From Corynebacterium aquilae DSM 44791 (GTDB lineage Bacteria > Actinomycetota > Actinomycetes > Mycobacteriales > Mycobacteriaceae): DNA of 64,000 bases. The stretch lies in the NCBI RefSeq assembly GCF_001941445.1, contig NZ_CP009245.1, forward strand, positions 2,069,992 to 2,133,991. The letters run 5' to 3'. A program made the position numbers and the translations under genes. Position 1 is the first letter of the stretch, and each line of letters opens with the position of its first letter. A model generated the notes under the pieces. The model ran no database searches and was not told where the DNA came from. It saw only the letters and a list, made by a program, of their open reading frames with translations. This document shows positions 1 through 8,833 of the stretch, in pieces.

Positions 1-24
1 GTGTTGGAGCCGGACGACGATTAG
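1..24 (+). CDS. 3' end of an upstream gene (partial)
   Basis: The first eight codons in frame 1 read VLEPDDD followed by TAG. A strong hairpin with a T-run follows 12 bases later, as expected at the end of a gene. Too little is present to name the product; an acidic C-terminus is all that can be seen. Confidence 0.35.
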   Translation: MLEPDDD

Positions 25-36
25 AGCTCATCCTTT

Positions 37-73
37 CGGGGTCGCCCTTTCATGTGAGGCCGACCCCGTTTTT
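37..73 (+). terminator. Rho-independent terminator
   Basis: CGGGGTCG (37-44) pairs perfectly with CGACCCCG (61-68), 16-nt loop, followed by TTTTT. It closes the transcript entering from the left edge and isolates the gabD-like gene. Confidence 0.8.
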
Positions 74-295
74 CGCATTTCAGCCCCTGTTGTTTGCGTG
101 CTGAAAACCTGACCGTGGGTGTTTGATTCCATCAAAATCCCCCCCAAAGTCGCACACAGACTTCCGTTTTCAGGTAGGAAAAGTACAGTGCCCGACCACG
201 CCCCTGCACCCGGCGCCTGTCCGCGCCGAAATACACGTGACGACGTGGATCTGGCACCTGAGCAACCTATTTCTCAAAAGATTCTGGAGTACCCC

Positions 296-1684
296 ATGAG
301 CACTTTCCCGGTGATCAACCCGGCAACTGAACAGCACCTGGCTGACGTGCACGACGCGACCAGTCAAGATTGGATGCAGGCGCTCAGCGATGCTGTCACC
401 GCCGGCCAATCCTGGTCGCAAGTTACTCCCCGACAGCGCGCGACCGTCCTCAACGACATTTTTGCCGCAGTCGCCGAGCGGGAGGATGATTTCGCCACCA
501 CCATGACCAAGGAAATGGGTAAGCCCTTGCGCGAAGCCCGCGGCGAGGTCGCCTACGGCAACGAGTATTTCCGGTGGTTTGCTGAGGAAGCCGTACGCAT
601 CGATGGTCGCCTGGCGCAGTCCCCCGCTGGTGTAGGCACCATTTTGGTCACCCACGAGCCGGTGGGCCCGGTCTTGGCGATTACCCCCTGGAACTTCCCC
701 CTGGCGATGGCGACCCGCAAGATTGCCCCGGCGCTGGCCGCCGGCTGCTCCATCATCGTCAAGCCCGCCCAAGAAACCCCCTTGACGATGGTTCTGCTGG
801 GAGAGGTCATCGCTGAGGTGCTGCGCAAGCACAACATTGACGAGAAGCTGGTTCAGGTCATCACCACCAGCCACGCCAGCGACATGTCCAAGGAGCTCAT
901 GGCCGACCCGCGCCTGCGGAAGGTCACCTTTACCGGTTCTACCGGGGTCGGCCGGCACCTGGTTCGCCAGTCTGCCGATAACCTCCAGCGCACCTCCATG
1001 GAGCTCGGCGGCAACGCACCGTTTGTGGTCGCCGAAGATGCCGATTTGGATTTGGTGCTGACCTGCGCGCTGCAAGCAAAGATGCGCAACGGCGGCGAGG
1101 CCTGCATCGCCGCCAACCGCTTCCTGGTGGCATCCTCCATCGAGGAAGAGTTCACCAAACGCCTAACCGAACACATGGAGGGAGTGGTCATGGGTGACGG
1201 CATGGACGATGCAACCACCCTGGGCCCCATCATCACCAAGAAACAGCGCGACGGCATCGCAGAGCTCGTCGACGACGCAGTATCCAAGGGTGCACAGGTA
1301 CTCACCGGCGGCACCATCCCGGAGGGCAAAGGCTTCTTCTACCCCGCCACGGTGCTGACCAAGCTGCCGAAGGACGCCCGTATCCTGTCGGAGGAAATCT
1401 TCGGCCCCGTCGCCACCGTCACCACCTTCGACTCCCTGGATGAGGGTATCGCCATGGCCAACGACACCGAATTCGGTTTGGCAGCCTACGGCTTCAGCGA
1501 AAACATCCACACCGCACAAAAACTCGCCAAGGAGCTCAAAGCCGGCATGGTGGGCATCAACCGCGGCGCCATCTCCGACCCGGCCGCCCCCTTCGGCGGC
1601 ATCAAGCAATCCGGATTCGGTCGCGAAGGCGGCTCGGAAGGCATCGAGGAATACCTCGACATCAAGTACATTGCGCTGCAATAA
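296..1684 (+). CDS. gabD: NAD(P)-dependent succinate-semialdehyde dehydrogenase
   Basis: Cytosolic aldehyde dehydrogenase of 462 aa that would oxidise succinate semialdehyde to succinate (GABA shunt / 4-hydroxybutyrate catabolism). The family signatures are visible: the Rossmann segment FTGSTGVGR, the general-base glutamate in MELGGNAP and the catalytic cysteine in GGEACIAANR. The open frame runs upstream to 119, but the first 59 codons do not resemble the family. ATG 296 has GGAG about 6 nt upstream and gives the usual length (about 455-460 aa), so I chose it. It is a single-gene unit between terminators at 37-73 and 1715-1740. The exact aldehyde substrate is inferred from overall similarity; another short-chain semialdehyde is possible. 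Confidence 0.85.
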   Translation: MSTFPVINPATEQHLADVHDATSQDWMQALSDAVTAGQSWSQVTPRQRATVLNDIFAAVAEREDDFATTMTKEMGKPLREARGEVAYGNEYFRWFAEEAVRIDGRLAQSPAGVGTILVTHEPVGPVLAITPWNFPLAMATRKIAPALAAGCSIIVKPAQETPLTMVLLGEVIAEVLRKHNIDEKLVQVITTSHASDMSKELMADPRLRKVTFTGSTGVGRHLVRQSADNLQRTSMELGGNAPFVVAEDADLDLVLTCALQAKMRNGGEACIAANRFLVASSIEEEFTKRLTEHMEGVVMGDGMDDATTLGPIITKKQRDGIAELVDDAVSKGAQVLTGGTIPEGKGFFYPATVLTKLPKDARILSEEIFGPVATVTTFDSLDEGIAMANDTEFGLAAYGFSENIHTAQKLAKELKAGMVGINRGAISDPAAPFGGIKQSGFGREGGSEGIEEYLDIKYIALQ

Positions 1685-1714
1685 GCGACCACCACGCAGC
1701 TAAAACATGAATAA

Positions 1715-1740
1715 GGCTCGCACCCCACCGGGTGCGAGCC
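1715..1740. terminator. Bidirectional terminator between gabD and dnaG
   Basis: GGCTCGCACCC (1715-1725) and GGGTGCGAGCC (1730-1740) form a perfect 11-bp stem with a 4-nt loop between two convergent genes. It is followed by a short T-rich stretch on the plus strand. Confidence 0.75.
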
Positions 1741-1766
1741 TCTTATGTGTCTACTGGTCAGTGCGC

Positions 1767-3659
1767 CTAGTCCGCGAAAGCGCGATCGCGCAGATCCCTA
1801 CGGGCCTGCTCCAAGGCGATGAGATCGGCAAACAAGCTGTTATACGCCACCTCATCATCGCTGGGGCGCATGCGCTCCAATTGAGATTTCAGGTGAGCAA
1901 TCTGGTCGCCCACTCGCATTTCCTGTAAGCGGGAGAGCACCTTGTCGGTGTAGCCGGTCAACTGCTCAGGCTCAACACGGATATCCTCCACCGCCAATTC
2001 GGAAATAAACGACCGGCCCATCAGATCATCCATCTCCCCTGCCACGCTCGCCAGCCAATCCACCGACTCCGTGTGGCCCTCGCAGCCACCGGCCTTATCG
2101 ATAGCCTCACGCACCGCCCGATACGCCGGGTGGGTAAAACACTCCTCATCCAAGCCGTCGAAATAGGCGCCCGCATAAGCCGGCCACTGCAACGCAATCT
2201 TCAGCGATTCCCGTTGCGGCCACAAATAGGGATCCCCAGGGGCGGGAGTCACAAACGCCGGTGCCTGCGGCACCGCCACATCATCAACACGCTTACGGGC
2301 CTTCAACGGCTGCGCCTGGGCGCGCGGATTGCGCGCCGCGGCACGCACCTCCCGAACCACGTCGGCGGTTTCCTGCCACCCCACCCAGCCGGCCAGCTGG
2401 CGGGCGTACTCGTCACGCAAAGCCGCATCATGAATCCCCGCCACCACCGGCACCGCACGCCGCAGCGCCTGGCGGCGCCCATCGGTGTGCTCCAAAGGGA
2501 AACCGGAAATCATGCTGCGCACCACGAACTCAAACATAGGGATACGACGGGCAATCAGATCCCGCACCGCCGCATCACCATGCGCCAAGCGCAAATCGCA
2601 CGGATCCATGCCGTCGGGCGCCACCGTCACATAAGACTGCCCAGTGAACTTCTGATCGCCCTCAAAGGCACGCAACGCAGCTTTCTGGCCGGCCTCATCC
2701 CCATCGAAGGTGTAGATGATCTCCCCACGGAAATAGGTGTCATCCAACATCAACCGGCGCAGCATCTGCAGGTGCTCCTCGCCGAAAGCGGTACCACAGG
2801 ACGCAACAGCGGTTGTGATGCCGGCGGCATGGCAGGCCATCACATCGGTGTACCCCTCCACCACCACGGCCTGGTGGCCAGCCGCAATGTCTTTTTTCGC
2901 CATGTCGAGACCGAACAGCACCTTCGACTTTTTATAAAGCAGGGTCTCAGGCGTGTTCATGTACTTGCCGAGCTTGTCATCGTCGAACAATTTTCGGGCG
3001 CCGAAACCAATGACCTCACCGGAGATGTTCTTAATCGGCCACAGCAAGCGGCGGTGGAAACGATCAATCGGACCGCGCTTACCCATCGTGGAAATACCAG
3101 CGGCCTGCAATTCCTCAAAGGTAAAACCCTGCTTCAACAGGTACTTGGTGGCGGTGTCCCACCCGCCGGGCGCATAGCCGCACCCGAACTGGTGGGCGTG
3201 CTCCGCCGAAAAACCCCGCTGGGTTAAAAAATCCCGCGCCGGCTTAGCCTCCGCAGACTCCAGCTGCTTCATATAGAAGGCGTGCGCGTGCTTATTGACG
3301 GCAATGAGCCGCTTGCGGGTGCCGGGTTCCTCCCGCCGGCCCGGACTACCCCCCTCGTAGCTGATCTGGTAGCCGATTTTCTCGGCGCACATTTCCACAG
3401 CCTCAGGAAAAGAGACGTGTTCCATCTTCATCAGGAAGCTGAAAACATCGCCGCCTTCCCCAGATGAGAAGCAGTGGAAATAGCCACGGTTGGGTCGGAC
3501 ATGGAAAGACGGAGTCTTTTCATCCTTGAACGGGGACAGGCCTTTGAGCGAATCCGCGCCTGCCGGCTTGAGCTGCACATATTCACCCACAATGTCCTCA
3601 ATGGGGGTGCGCTCGCGGATTGCTTGGATATCACTGTCCGGGATCCGACCTTTCGCCAT
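1767..3659 (-). CDS. dnaG: DNA primase DnaG
   Basis: Synthesises RNA primers at the replication fork with DnaB helicase. 630 aa, normal length for actinobacteria. The TOPRIM core is intact: VVVEGYTDVMA supplies the catalytic glutamate and YTFDGDEAGQKA the DxD-type metal site. The N-terminal domain aligns with CHC2 zinc fingers (SLKGLSPFKDEKTPSFHV ... YFHCFSSGEGGDVFSF), but three of the four ligand positions of the Cys-x2-His / Cys-x2-Cys pattern are replaced: Ser42, Lys45 and Ser66, with only Cys63 left. A bound zinc is therefore unlikely. Start is ATG at 3659. The neighbouring RNase gene diverges from it across fewer than 30 bp. Confidence 0.95.
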   Translation of the reverse strand: MAKGRIPDSDIQAIRERTPIEDIVGEYVQLKPAGADSLKGLSPFKDEKTPSFHVRPNRGYFHCFSSGEGGDVFSFLMKMEHVSFPEAVEMCAEKIGYQISYEGGSPGRREEPGTRKRLIAVNKHAHAFYMKQLESAEAKPARDFLTQRGFSAEHAHQFGCGYAPGGWDTATKYLLKQGFTFEELQAAGISTMGKRGPIDRFHRRLLWPIKNISGEVIGFGARKLFDDDKLGKYMNTPETLLYKKSKVLFGLDMAKKDIAAGHQAVVVEGYTDVMACHAAGITTAVASCGTAFGEEHLQMLRRLMLDDTYFRGEIIYTFDGDEAGQKAALRAFEGDQKFTGQSYVTVAPDGMDPCDLRLAHGDAAVRDLIARRIPMFEFVVRSMISGFPLEHTDGRRQALRRAVPVVAGIHDAALRDEYARQLAGWVGWQETADVVREVRAAARNPRAQAQPLKARKRVDDVAVPQAPAFVTPAPGDPYLWPQRESLKIALQWPAYAGAYFDGLDEECFTHPAYRAVREAIDKAGGCEGHTESVDWLASVAGEMDDLMGRSFISELAVEDIRVEPEQLTGYTDKVLSRLQEMRVGDQIAHLKSQLERMRPSDDEVAYNSLFADLIALEQARRDLRDRAFAD

Positions 3660-3687
3660 AGGGACTAACAGTAGTCGACGTGTAAAG

Positions 3688-4269
3688 ATGGTGCTTATGG
3701 ATCAACAACCGAGCGGCCGCAATCGTGGGATTCTCGCGACAATTGGTGCGATTGCCCTAGCCGCAGTGGCTTCGTATTTCGGCTTCAATGGCCAAGGAAC
3801 TAACGACAATGTCGCCGCATCCCAGACCGCGGCCACCGCGCCAACCAGTGCCACACGTAGCGCATCCGAGCCGACGTCCGCCCGTTCGGAAAAAACACCT
3901 CAGGGCAAGACCCCTGCGCCCGAGGCTGTGGCTAAAGACAGCAAGGCCCCCAAGGGAATGGAGACCTGCCCCTTAGCTTCGCTTCCCCCTCAAGCCAGCG
4001 ATGTTGCAGAAGCCATCGTCCATGGTGGCCCGTTTGAGCACCCTGACAATGATGGGGTGCGCTTCGGAAATTACGAGCAGGTTTTGCCGAAGCAGAATCG
4101 CAACTATTACCGCGAGTACACGGTCGATACGCCTGGGCTCAAGCACCGTGGCGCGCGCCGCATCGTCACTGGCGGCGGCTCCAAAACAGATCCCGATCAG
4201 TGGTTTTACACCTCTGACCACTATGAGACTTTTTGTTTCATTCCCGACGCTGAGGACGTGGTGAAGTAA
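3688..4269 (+). CDS. Secreted guanyl-specific ribonuclease (RNase Sa/barnase superfamily)
   Basis: Predicted extracellular or membrane-tethered endoribonuclease cleaving after G. From ATG 3688 it is 193 aa: a hydrophobic signal/anchor segment (about residues 14-33), a low-complexity Ala/Thr/Pro linker to about residue 90, then a catalytic domain of about 100 aa. The domain closely matches RNase Sa: YREYTVDTPG (Glu143, general base), GARRIV (Arg157/158) and TSDHYETF (His178, general acid), so the catalytic set is complete. Cys94 and Cys183 could form the family disulfide. It is directly followed by a barstar-like gene (TAAATG junction). ATG 3697 is an alternative start; neither has a strong Shine-Dalgarno. 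The dnaG-divergent position is one I associate with corynebacteria. Confidence 0.85.
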   Translation: MVLMDQQPSGRNRGILATIGAIALAAVASYFGFNGQGTNDNVAASQTAATAPTSATRSASEPTSARSEKTPQGKTPAPEAVAKDSKAPKGMETCPLASLPPQASDVAEAIVHGGPFEHPDNDGVRFGNYEQVLPKQNRNYYREYTVDTPGLKHRGARRIVTGGGSKTDPDQWFYTSDHYETFCFIPDAEDVVK

Positions 4270-4572
4270 ATGAACTCCCAAAACGATTCCCATTCGGGTT
4301 GCGCCGATTGCGGTGGTTTCCACACCCCCACCACCCCGGTATTAGAGGGGAAAATCGCCTCAAAAACAGAGTTCTTCCGGGCCCTCTACGCGGCAACGGT
4401 GCTGCCTTTGGGGCAGCCGACGAACTACGATGCGCTAGCCGACTACTGCCGGGAGCTAAAAAAGGCAGGTGTTGTTCGAGTAGATGCTCCCACGGCCAAT
4501 TTGCCCCTTAGTGACACTGTGATCCTGTGCGAGATTTTCCGCGAAGCCGGAGTGGGGTTGAAGCTGGCCTGA
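4270..4572 (+). CDS. Barstar-family ribonuclease inhibitor
   Basis: 100-aa acidic cytoplasmic protein without signal peptide. Residues 30-100 follow the barstar pattern: SKTEFFRALYAATVLP, then the acidic loop-helix TNYDALADYC equivalent to the YGxNxDALxD contact helix, and a closing strand with CEIFREAGVGLKLA. It would bind and block the RNase encoded immediately upstream before export, protecting the producer. Its ATG abuts the RNase stop codon, so the two are almost certainly co-translated. The N-terminus carries a CADCGG pair of cysteines of unknown meaning. Function is inferred from fold pattern plus context. Confidence 0.75.
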   Translation: MNSQNDSHSGCADCGGFHTPTTPVLEGKIASKTEFFRALYAATVLPLGQPTNYDALADYCRELKKAGVVRVDAPTANLPLSDTVILCEIFREAGVGLKLA

Positions 4573-4607
4573 GGTGGTCTGCGGGCGGGTGACTTCACTG
4601 CGGGCTG

Positions 4608-5885
4608 TTAGCTGAAGAATCCGGCGTAGGCGCCGGCTTGCCGAGCTACCGCTTCCAGCCGAGATTCGGTCATGGAGGCAATTTGGTCGATGATGACACG
4701 ACAGCGCTCATGGTCACTTGTCGCCTGTTCGTAGAACATGGCGAAGGAGGGATCGAGTGCGCCGGGGGCCCCGTTGTTGAGGTAGTCGAACACGGTGTAG
4801 ATGCGATCGCGTTGGCGGTCTTGCCGGGTCAGGTGGTGGGGTTCGTCCATGACGTAGAGCACCGCGATGGTTTTAAGCAGCATGACTTCGGCGGCGACTT
4901 CTGTGGGAACAATAAGTTTGCCGTGGTAGCGGCCGATGGTGTCGGGGTTAGCGGTGCGGGTAGCGGAGACGATGCTTCCGACGAACCGGCCAACGAGTTG
5001 GCTGGTCAGTGCTTTCAGGGTGGTTAGTGATTGGAAGCTGCCGTCGAAATCGGCGGCGGCTGCAACAACGTCAATACCCCGCAGCCGGGCGGCAGCTTCG
5101 ACGAGTTCGATGGCGTCTCCACCGAAAGCGCGCGCACCTTTTTCAGCCAATGCCATCAGCTCCGCGAAGTCCCACAGCACTTTGAGATCGATATTGCCGG
5201 CGAGGATCCCGTCTTCGACGTCGTGCACGCTGTAGGCGACGTCGTCGGAGCAGTCCATGATCTGCCCCTCCATGGGAGGGGTGGTTCCCGTGTGCCCGTC
5301 GAGGACCCAGGTAAGGATGTGGGCGTCCTCGTCGTAGCAGCCGTATTTGCGAGCAATGCTGCCGTCGGCGGCGGTGCGGGTCCAGGGGTATTTGCAGGCT
5401 GCTGCGAGTGCTGCGCGGGTGAGGTTGAGCCCGTAGGAGGTTTTATCGCGTAAAACTTTGGGTTCGAGCCGGGTGAGGATGCGCAGTGTTTGGGCGTTGC
5501 CTTCGAATCCGCCGCAGTCGCGGGCGCATTCGTTGAGGGCTACTTCCCCGTTGTGCCCGTAGGGTGGGTGCCCGATGTCGTGGCACAGGCCTGCTAGTTC
5601 GGCAAGATCGCCACTGACTCCGAGGCCTTGGCCGATACCGCGGGCGATTTGGGCGACTTCGAGGGAGTGGGTAAGCCTGGTGCGCGGGGTGTCGCCGTCG
5701 CGGGGTCCGACGACTTGGGTTTTATCTGCCAGCCGGCGCAGTGCGGCGGAGTGGAGCACACGGGCCCTGTCGCGTGCGAAGGCGTCGCGGTTGTCGACGT
5801 GCCCGCCGTCGAAGCTTGCGGGTTTAGCGGGTTCGTCGATCATGCGGCTGATGTCGGCTGCGGTGTAGGGGTACTGGGCTTCCAC
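4608..5885 (-). CDS. dgt: dGTP triphosphohydrolase-like protein
   Basis: 425-aa HD-domain enzyme that hydrolyses dGTP/dNTPs to deoxynucleoside and triphosphate, shaping nucleotide pools. Metal ligands are visible in order: His in RLTHSLEVAQIA, the HD doublet in GLCHDIGHPPYGHNGE and the distal Asp in DCSDDVAYSVHDVEDG. Arginines in ALRRLADKTQV match the family's N-terminal signature. The gene converges on the RNase-barstar pair (36 bp between stops) and sits near dnaG, an arrangement I recall from other corynebacteria. ATG 5885 gives full length. Confidence 0.92.
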   Translation of the reverse strand: MEAQYPYTAADISRMIDEPAKPASFDGGHVDNRDAFARDRARVLHSAALRRLADKTQVVGPRDGDTPRTRLTHSLEVAQIARGIGQGLGVSGDLAELAGLCHDIGHPPYGHNGEVALNECARDCGGFEGNAQTLRILTRLEPKVLRDKTSYGLNLTRAALAAACKYPWTRTAADGSIARKYGCYDEDAHILTWVLDGHTGTTPPMEGQIMDCSDDVAYSVHDVEDGILAGNIDLKVLWDFAELMALAEKGARAFGGDAIELVEAAARLRGIDVVAAAADFDGSFQSLTTLKALTSQLVGRFVGSIVSATRTANPDTIGRYHGKLIVPTEVAAEVMLLKTIAVLYVMDEPHHLTRQDRQRDRIYTVFDYLNNGAPGALDPSFAMFYEQATSDHERCRVIIDQIASMTESRLEAVARQAGAYAGFFS

Positions 5886-6029
5886 GCGGCTTAGGGTAGC
5901 GCTTTTTGTGCGCGTGGCGCTGGCGCCACGGGCGGTTGGTGGGTGTTTTGGTGCGGGTGTGGTGTAGGTGGTGGGTGGTGGTGGTTTTTGGCGGGGTAGA
6001 TGGCTGTTTTTTCAGTATGCTTGGTGGTT

Positions 6030-8084
6030 ATGAATGCAACTTTTGTTGGCCGTAGTTTTCTTCTCTCGGTAGCGTGCGCTGCTGCCCCGGCGCTGGCGTT
6101 GGGTATGGGTGTGGGCCCGTTGGCTGCGAGCGCCCAGGCAGCGGATGTCGCGGTGGTAGCTGCCGCGCCGACGTTGTTGACTGATGCGGTCAACGATGAG
6201 GCTGGCGTGTTGTCTGCTGATGAAAAGTCCCAGTTGGAGGACGTCATTAAGCAGGTGCAGCTGGAGAAGCATCTGAAGCTGTTTGTGGTGTTTGAGCCGT
6301 CGTTTGATGGGATGACGGGCGCGCAGTACGCGGATGCGGTCTTTGCGGCGAATAAGGGCGACAATGTGGCGGTGTTTGCGGTGTCGCCGGAGGAGCGCTT
6401 GTATGGCGTGGCAGTTGCCGAAAACGGTAAGACGCAGCCGTATAAGGATGCGATCGATGACGCGGTGTATCCGTATTTGGTGGATCGCCAGTGGTTTGAT
6501 GCTGCGATGGCTGCGGCGAAAGCGATGGAGGGTTCCGGTTCTTCCGGCTCCGGTTCTGCCTCTACTTCCGGTGGTGGTTCTGATTCGGGCGCAGGCTGGT
6601 TAGCTGCTGCTGGTTTGGGTACGGCTGCCGCTATTGGCGGCGGGGTGGCGTATTCGAAGCGCAATAAGAAGAAGAACGAGCAGCGTCAGGTGGTGGCTGC
6701 CCGCGAGTTGGATCCGACGGATCCGGAGTCTTTGGATTTGGTGGAACTGCCGGTGTTGGAGCGTGCTGCCCACAATGAGATGGTGTCCACTGATGAGGCG
6801 ATTCGTGGTGCCGAGGAGGAGTTGAGGCTGGCGCAGGGCGAGTTTGGTGCTGAGCGCACGGCGGCTTTTGCGCGTCGGATTAAGTCGGCTCGTTCTATGC
6901 ACAACTCGTATTTGACTCAGCTCAATGAGTTGTCGCGCAAGCAGCATGTCACTGAGGTGGAGCAGCGTGCGTTGTATGCCGATATTGTGCAGCACTGTAA
7001 TGCCACCGATAAGGAGCTTTTGGCGCAGGCGGAGGAGTTTACGCAGATGCGTAACCTGCTGATTAATGCCCCGGAGCGTTTGGATGAGTTGACGCGGTCC
7101 TCGGTTGGGTTGTTGAACCGTTTGGATGGCGCGCGCACCACGATGGAGCGCTTGGAGCAGACCTATGATTCCCGCCAGTTGACCTCTATTAAGGACAACA
7201 CGGATTTGGCGAAGGCTCATTTGGAGCGCGCGGATCAGGCCATTGATCAGGGGCGTGCCTTGGCTGCCCGTCCGGCGGGTCAGCAGGCTGGTTTAGTGCC
7301 GGCGATTCGTACTGCGGAGAATGCGTTGAATCAGGCTGATTTGTTGCTCAGCGGTATTGAGCATGCCGATGACAATATTCGGACGGCTCAGGCGCAGTTG
7401 GCATCGTTGGCTGCTGAGGTGCGTGCGGAGTTGGATGAGGTTCCGCAGTGGTTGAATACCGGTGGCGAGCATGTGGATGCTTTGCGTGAGGCGCAGCAGG
7501 CTGGCCAGTCGGCGATGCAGGTTTTTGATGCCACGGGCGCTAGTGATCCTTTGGGCGCGTATACCGCGTTGATGGAGGCTGATGCCAAGTTGGATGCTGC
7601 CTTGGATTCGGTGAAGGCGCGTGCCAGTGAGTTGTCGCGTGAGCGTCAGGTGTGTGAGCGGCTGATGGAGAGCGCGGCGACGTTGCTGCGTTCGGCGGAG
7701 GATTTGATTTCGACGCGTGGCAATGTGATTGGTACGCGGGCGCGTACTGCGTTGGCGGCTGGTGATCAGGCGTTGGCGCAGGCGCGTGGTGCGTATAACG
7801 AGCAGAATTTCCGCCGTGGTTCGGCGTTTGCGGATCAGGCTCGTCAGCAGGCGGATCAAGCGATTAAGCTCGCGCAGCGCGACATTGATGAGCACAATGA
7901 TCGGCAGCGTCGCCGTAATAGCGGCGGTAGTGGAGATTTCATCACCGGCATGATTGTGGGTGGTTTGCTCGACGGTGGCCGTGGTGGGTTCTCCGGCGGC
8001 TTCGGCGGCGGTGGTTTCGGCGGCGGCTTTGGTGGTGGCGGCGGCTGGACGGGCGGTAGCTCTTCGACCGGCGGCAGCTTCTAA
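6030..8084 (+). CDS. Exported TPM-domain protein with coiled coil and Gly-rich tail
   Basis: 684 aa from ATG 6030. Layout: signal peptide ending near SAQAAD; a TPM domain (about residues 40-165: DEAGVLSADEKSQLEDVI, KLFVVFEP, YADAVF); a Ser/Gly linker; one transmembrane helix (about 187-208, LAAAGLGTAAAIGGGVAY) followed by the basic stop-transfer KRNKKKNEQR; about 420 residues of charged, Ala/Glu/Gln-rich helical sequence likely to form coiled coils; and a terminal Gly/Phe/Ser-rich tail. The TPM domain would be outside and the long helical part inside. Related large TPM proteins occur across Actinobacteria; role unknown, possibly envelope or photosystem-II-repair-like phosphatase ancestry. ATG 6000 is an alternative start but leaves a poorer signal peptide. 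Confidence 0.8.
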   Translation: MNATFVGRSFLLSVACAAAPALALGMGVGPLAASAQAADVAVVAAAPTLLTDAVNDEAGVLSADEKSQLEDVIKQVQLEKHLKLFVVFEPSFDGMTGAQYADAVFAANKGDNVAVFAVSPEERLYGVAVAENGKTQPYKDAIDDAVYPYLVDRQWFDAAMAAAKAMEGSGSSGSGSASTSGGGSDSGAGWLAAAGLGTAAAIGGGVAYSKRNKKKNEQRQVVAARELDPTDPESLDLVELPVLERAAHNEMVSTDEAIRGAEEELRLAQGEFGAERTAAFARRIKSARSMHNSYLTQLNELSRKQHVTEVEQRALYADIVQHCNATDKELLAQAEEFTQMRNLLINAPERLDELTRSSVGLLNRLDGARTTMERLEQTYDSRQLTSIKDNTDLAKAHLERADQAIDQGRALAARPAGQQAGLVPAIRTAENALNQADLLLSGIEHADDNIRTAQAQLASLAAEVRAELDEVPQWLNTGGEHVDALREAQQAGQSAMQVFDATGASDPLGAYTALMEADAKLDAALDSVKARASELSRERQVCERLMESAATLLRSAEDLISTRGNVIGTRARTALAAGDQALAQARGAYNEQNFRRGSAFADQARQQADQAIKLAQRDIDEHNDRQRRRNSGGSGDFITGMIVGGLLDGGRGGFSGGFGGGGFGGGFGGGGGWTGGSSSTGGSF

Positions 8085-8108
8085 CAGCGGCTTCTGTGCT
8101 TCTTTCCC

Positions 8109-8149
8109 AACCCGCTTCGCACCTGTTTGTTGGTGCGGGGCGGGTTTTT
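8109..8149 (+). terminator. Terminator of the TPM gene
   Basis: AACCCGCTTCGCACC (8109-8123) pairs with GGTGCGGGGCGGGTT (8132-8146), two G-U wobbles, then T-run. Located 25 bp after the stop codon. Confidence 0.75.
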
Positions 8150-8220
8150 GTGTGCGTGGGTTTTCTTCGACGGTCTCCGGGTGGGCTTTGGGTGGGATGC
8201 GGGTGGGTTTTGAAATGGTT

Positions 8221-8252
8221 CAACCCCCAACCGCGGTGGCGGTTGGGGGTTG
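8221..8252. terminator. Perfect 14-bp inverted repeat, likely terminator
   Basis: CAACCCCCAACCGC and GCGGTTGGGGGTTG flank a GGTG tetraloop. It lies 22 bp beyond the stop of the minus-strand gene at 8274, so it probably ends the glyS operon and backs up the plus-strand terminator. Confidence 0.65.
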
Positions 8253-8273
8253 TATCCGATGGCGGGGTGTTGT

Positions 8274-8831
8274 TTAGAACACGGGGCCGTAGAGGTAGAT
8301 CAGGATGATGATCGGGGCGAGCACCAGCAAGGATGCGGTGAGTATCCAGGTGTTGCGCCAGAGTCGGGATTCCAGGGCGATGCGGGCGGCATAGCTGAGG
8401 AATGCCTGTTCTTCGCGGTTGAGGTGTTCGGTGGCGTCGTCTTCCCATTCGACCAGGCTGCTGCGGACTCCGCGGTTTCCGCCGCTGAATTGGCCGAGTT
8501 TGGTGCCGTCGGTGTCTTCGATGACCCAGTCTTGTTTGGCTTCGTTGATGCAGGCGACTGCGTGCCCGGCGAGGTCGACGTCGAGGCGTTTGGAGCCTCC
8601 GATGCGGCCTTTGTCGCCGGTGAGCGCGTAGGTGCGGCCGTCTTGCAGGGTGGCGGTGACGGCCATGTCGTCGCGGGTGACGTGCCAGGGCTGGTCGTAG
8701 ACCACGGCTTCCACGGTGTGGCCCTTGTCGGTTTCGGTGAAGTGCCCGATGGTGGTTTCGCCTGCGAGCAGGTCGAGTTTTTGGGTGCTTCCTTCGATGG
8801 TGCGGGGCGTCCAGGAGGTGGTGGTCGACAT
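8274..8831 (-). CDS. Conserved hypothetical membrane protein
   Basis: 185 aa. The first ~155 residues are hydrophilic and beta-rich (for example VEAVVYDQPWHVTRDDMAV, YALTGDKGRIGGSKRLDVDL), and the C-terminus has one hydrophobic helix (about 160-182, WILTASLLVLAPIIILIYLY). This gives a C-terminally anchored protein with a cytoplasmic soluble domain. Its ATG lies 2 bp after the glyS stop, so it is co-transcribed with and probably translationally coupled to glyS. I do not recognise the family; the soluble part resembles lipid-scramblase-like or LURP-one-type beta barrels only in general texture. No function assigned. Confidence 0.75.
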   Translation of the reverse strand: MSTTTSWTPRTIEGSTQKLDLLAGETTIGHFTETDKGHTVEAVVYDQPWHVTRDDMAVTATLQDGRTYALTGDKGRIGGSKRLDVDLAGHAVACINEAKQDWVIEDTDGTKLGQFSGGNRGVRSSLVEWEDDATEHLNREEQAFLSYAARIALESRLWRNTWILTASLLVLAPIIILIYLYGPVF

Positions 8832-8833
8832 GA

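Noticed and set aside
2073..3227. Long plus-strand open frame opposite dnaG
   Set aside because: Shadow of a high-GC gene; no family motifs, dnaG is certain.
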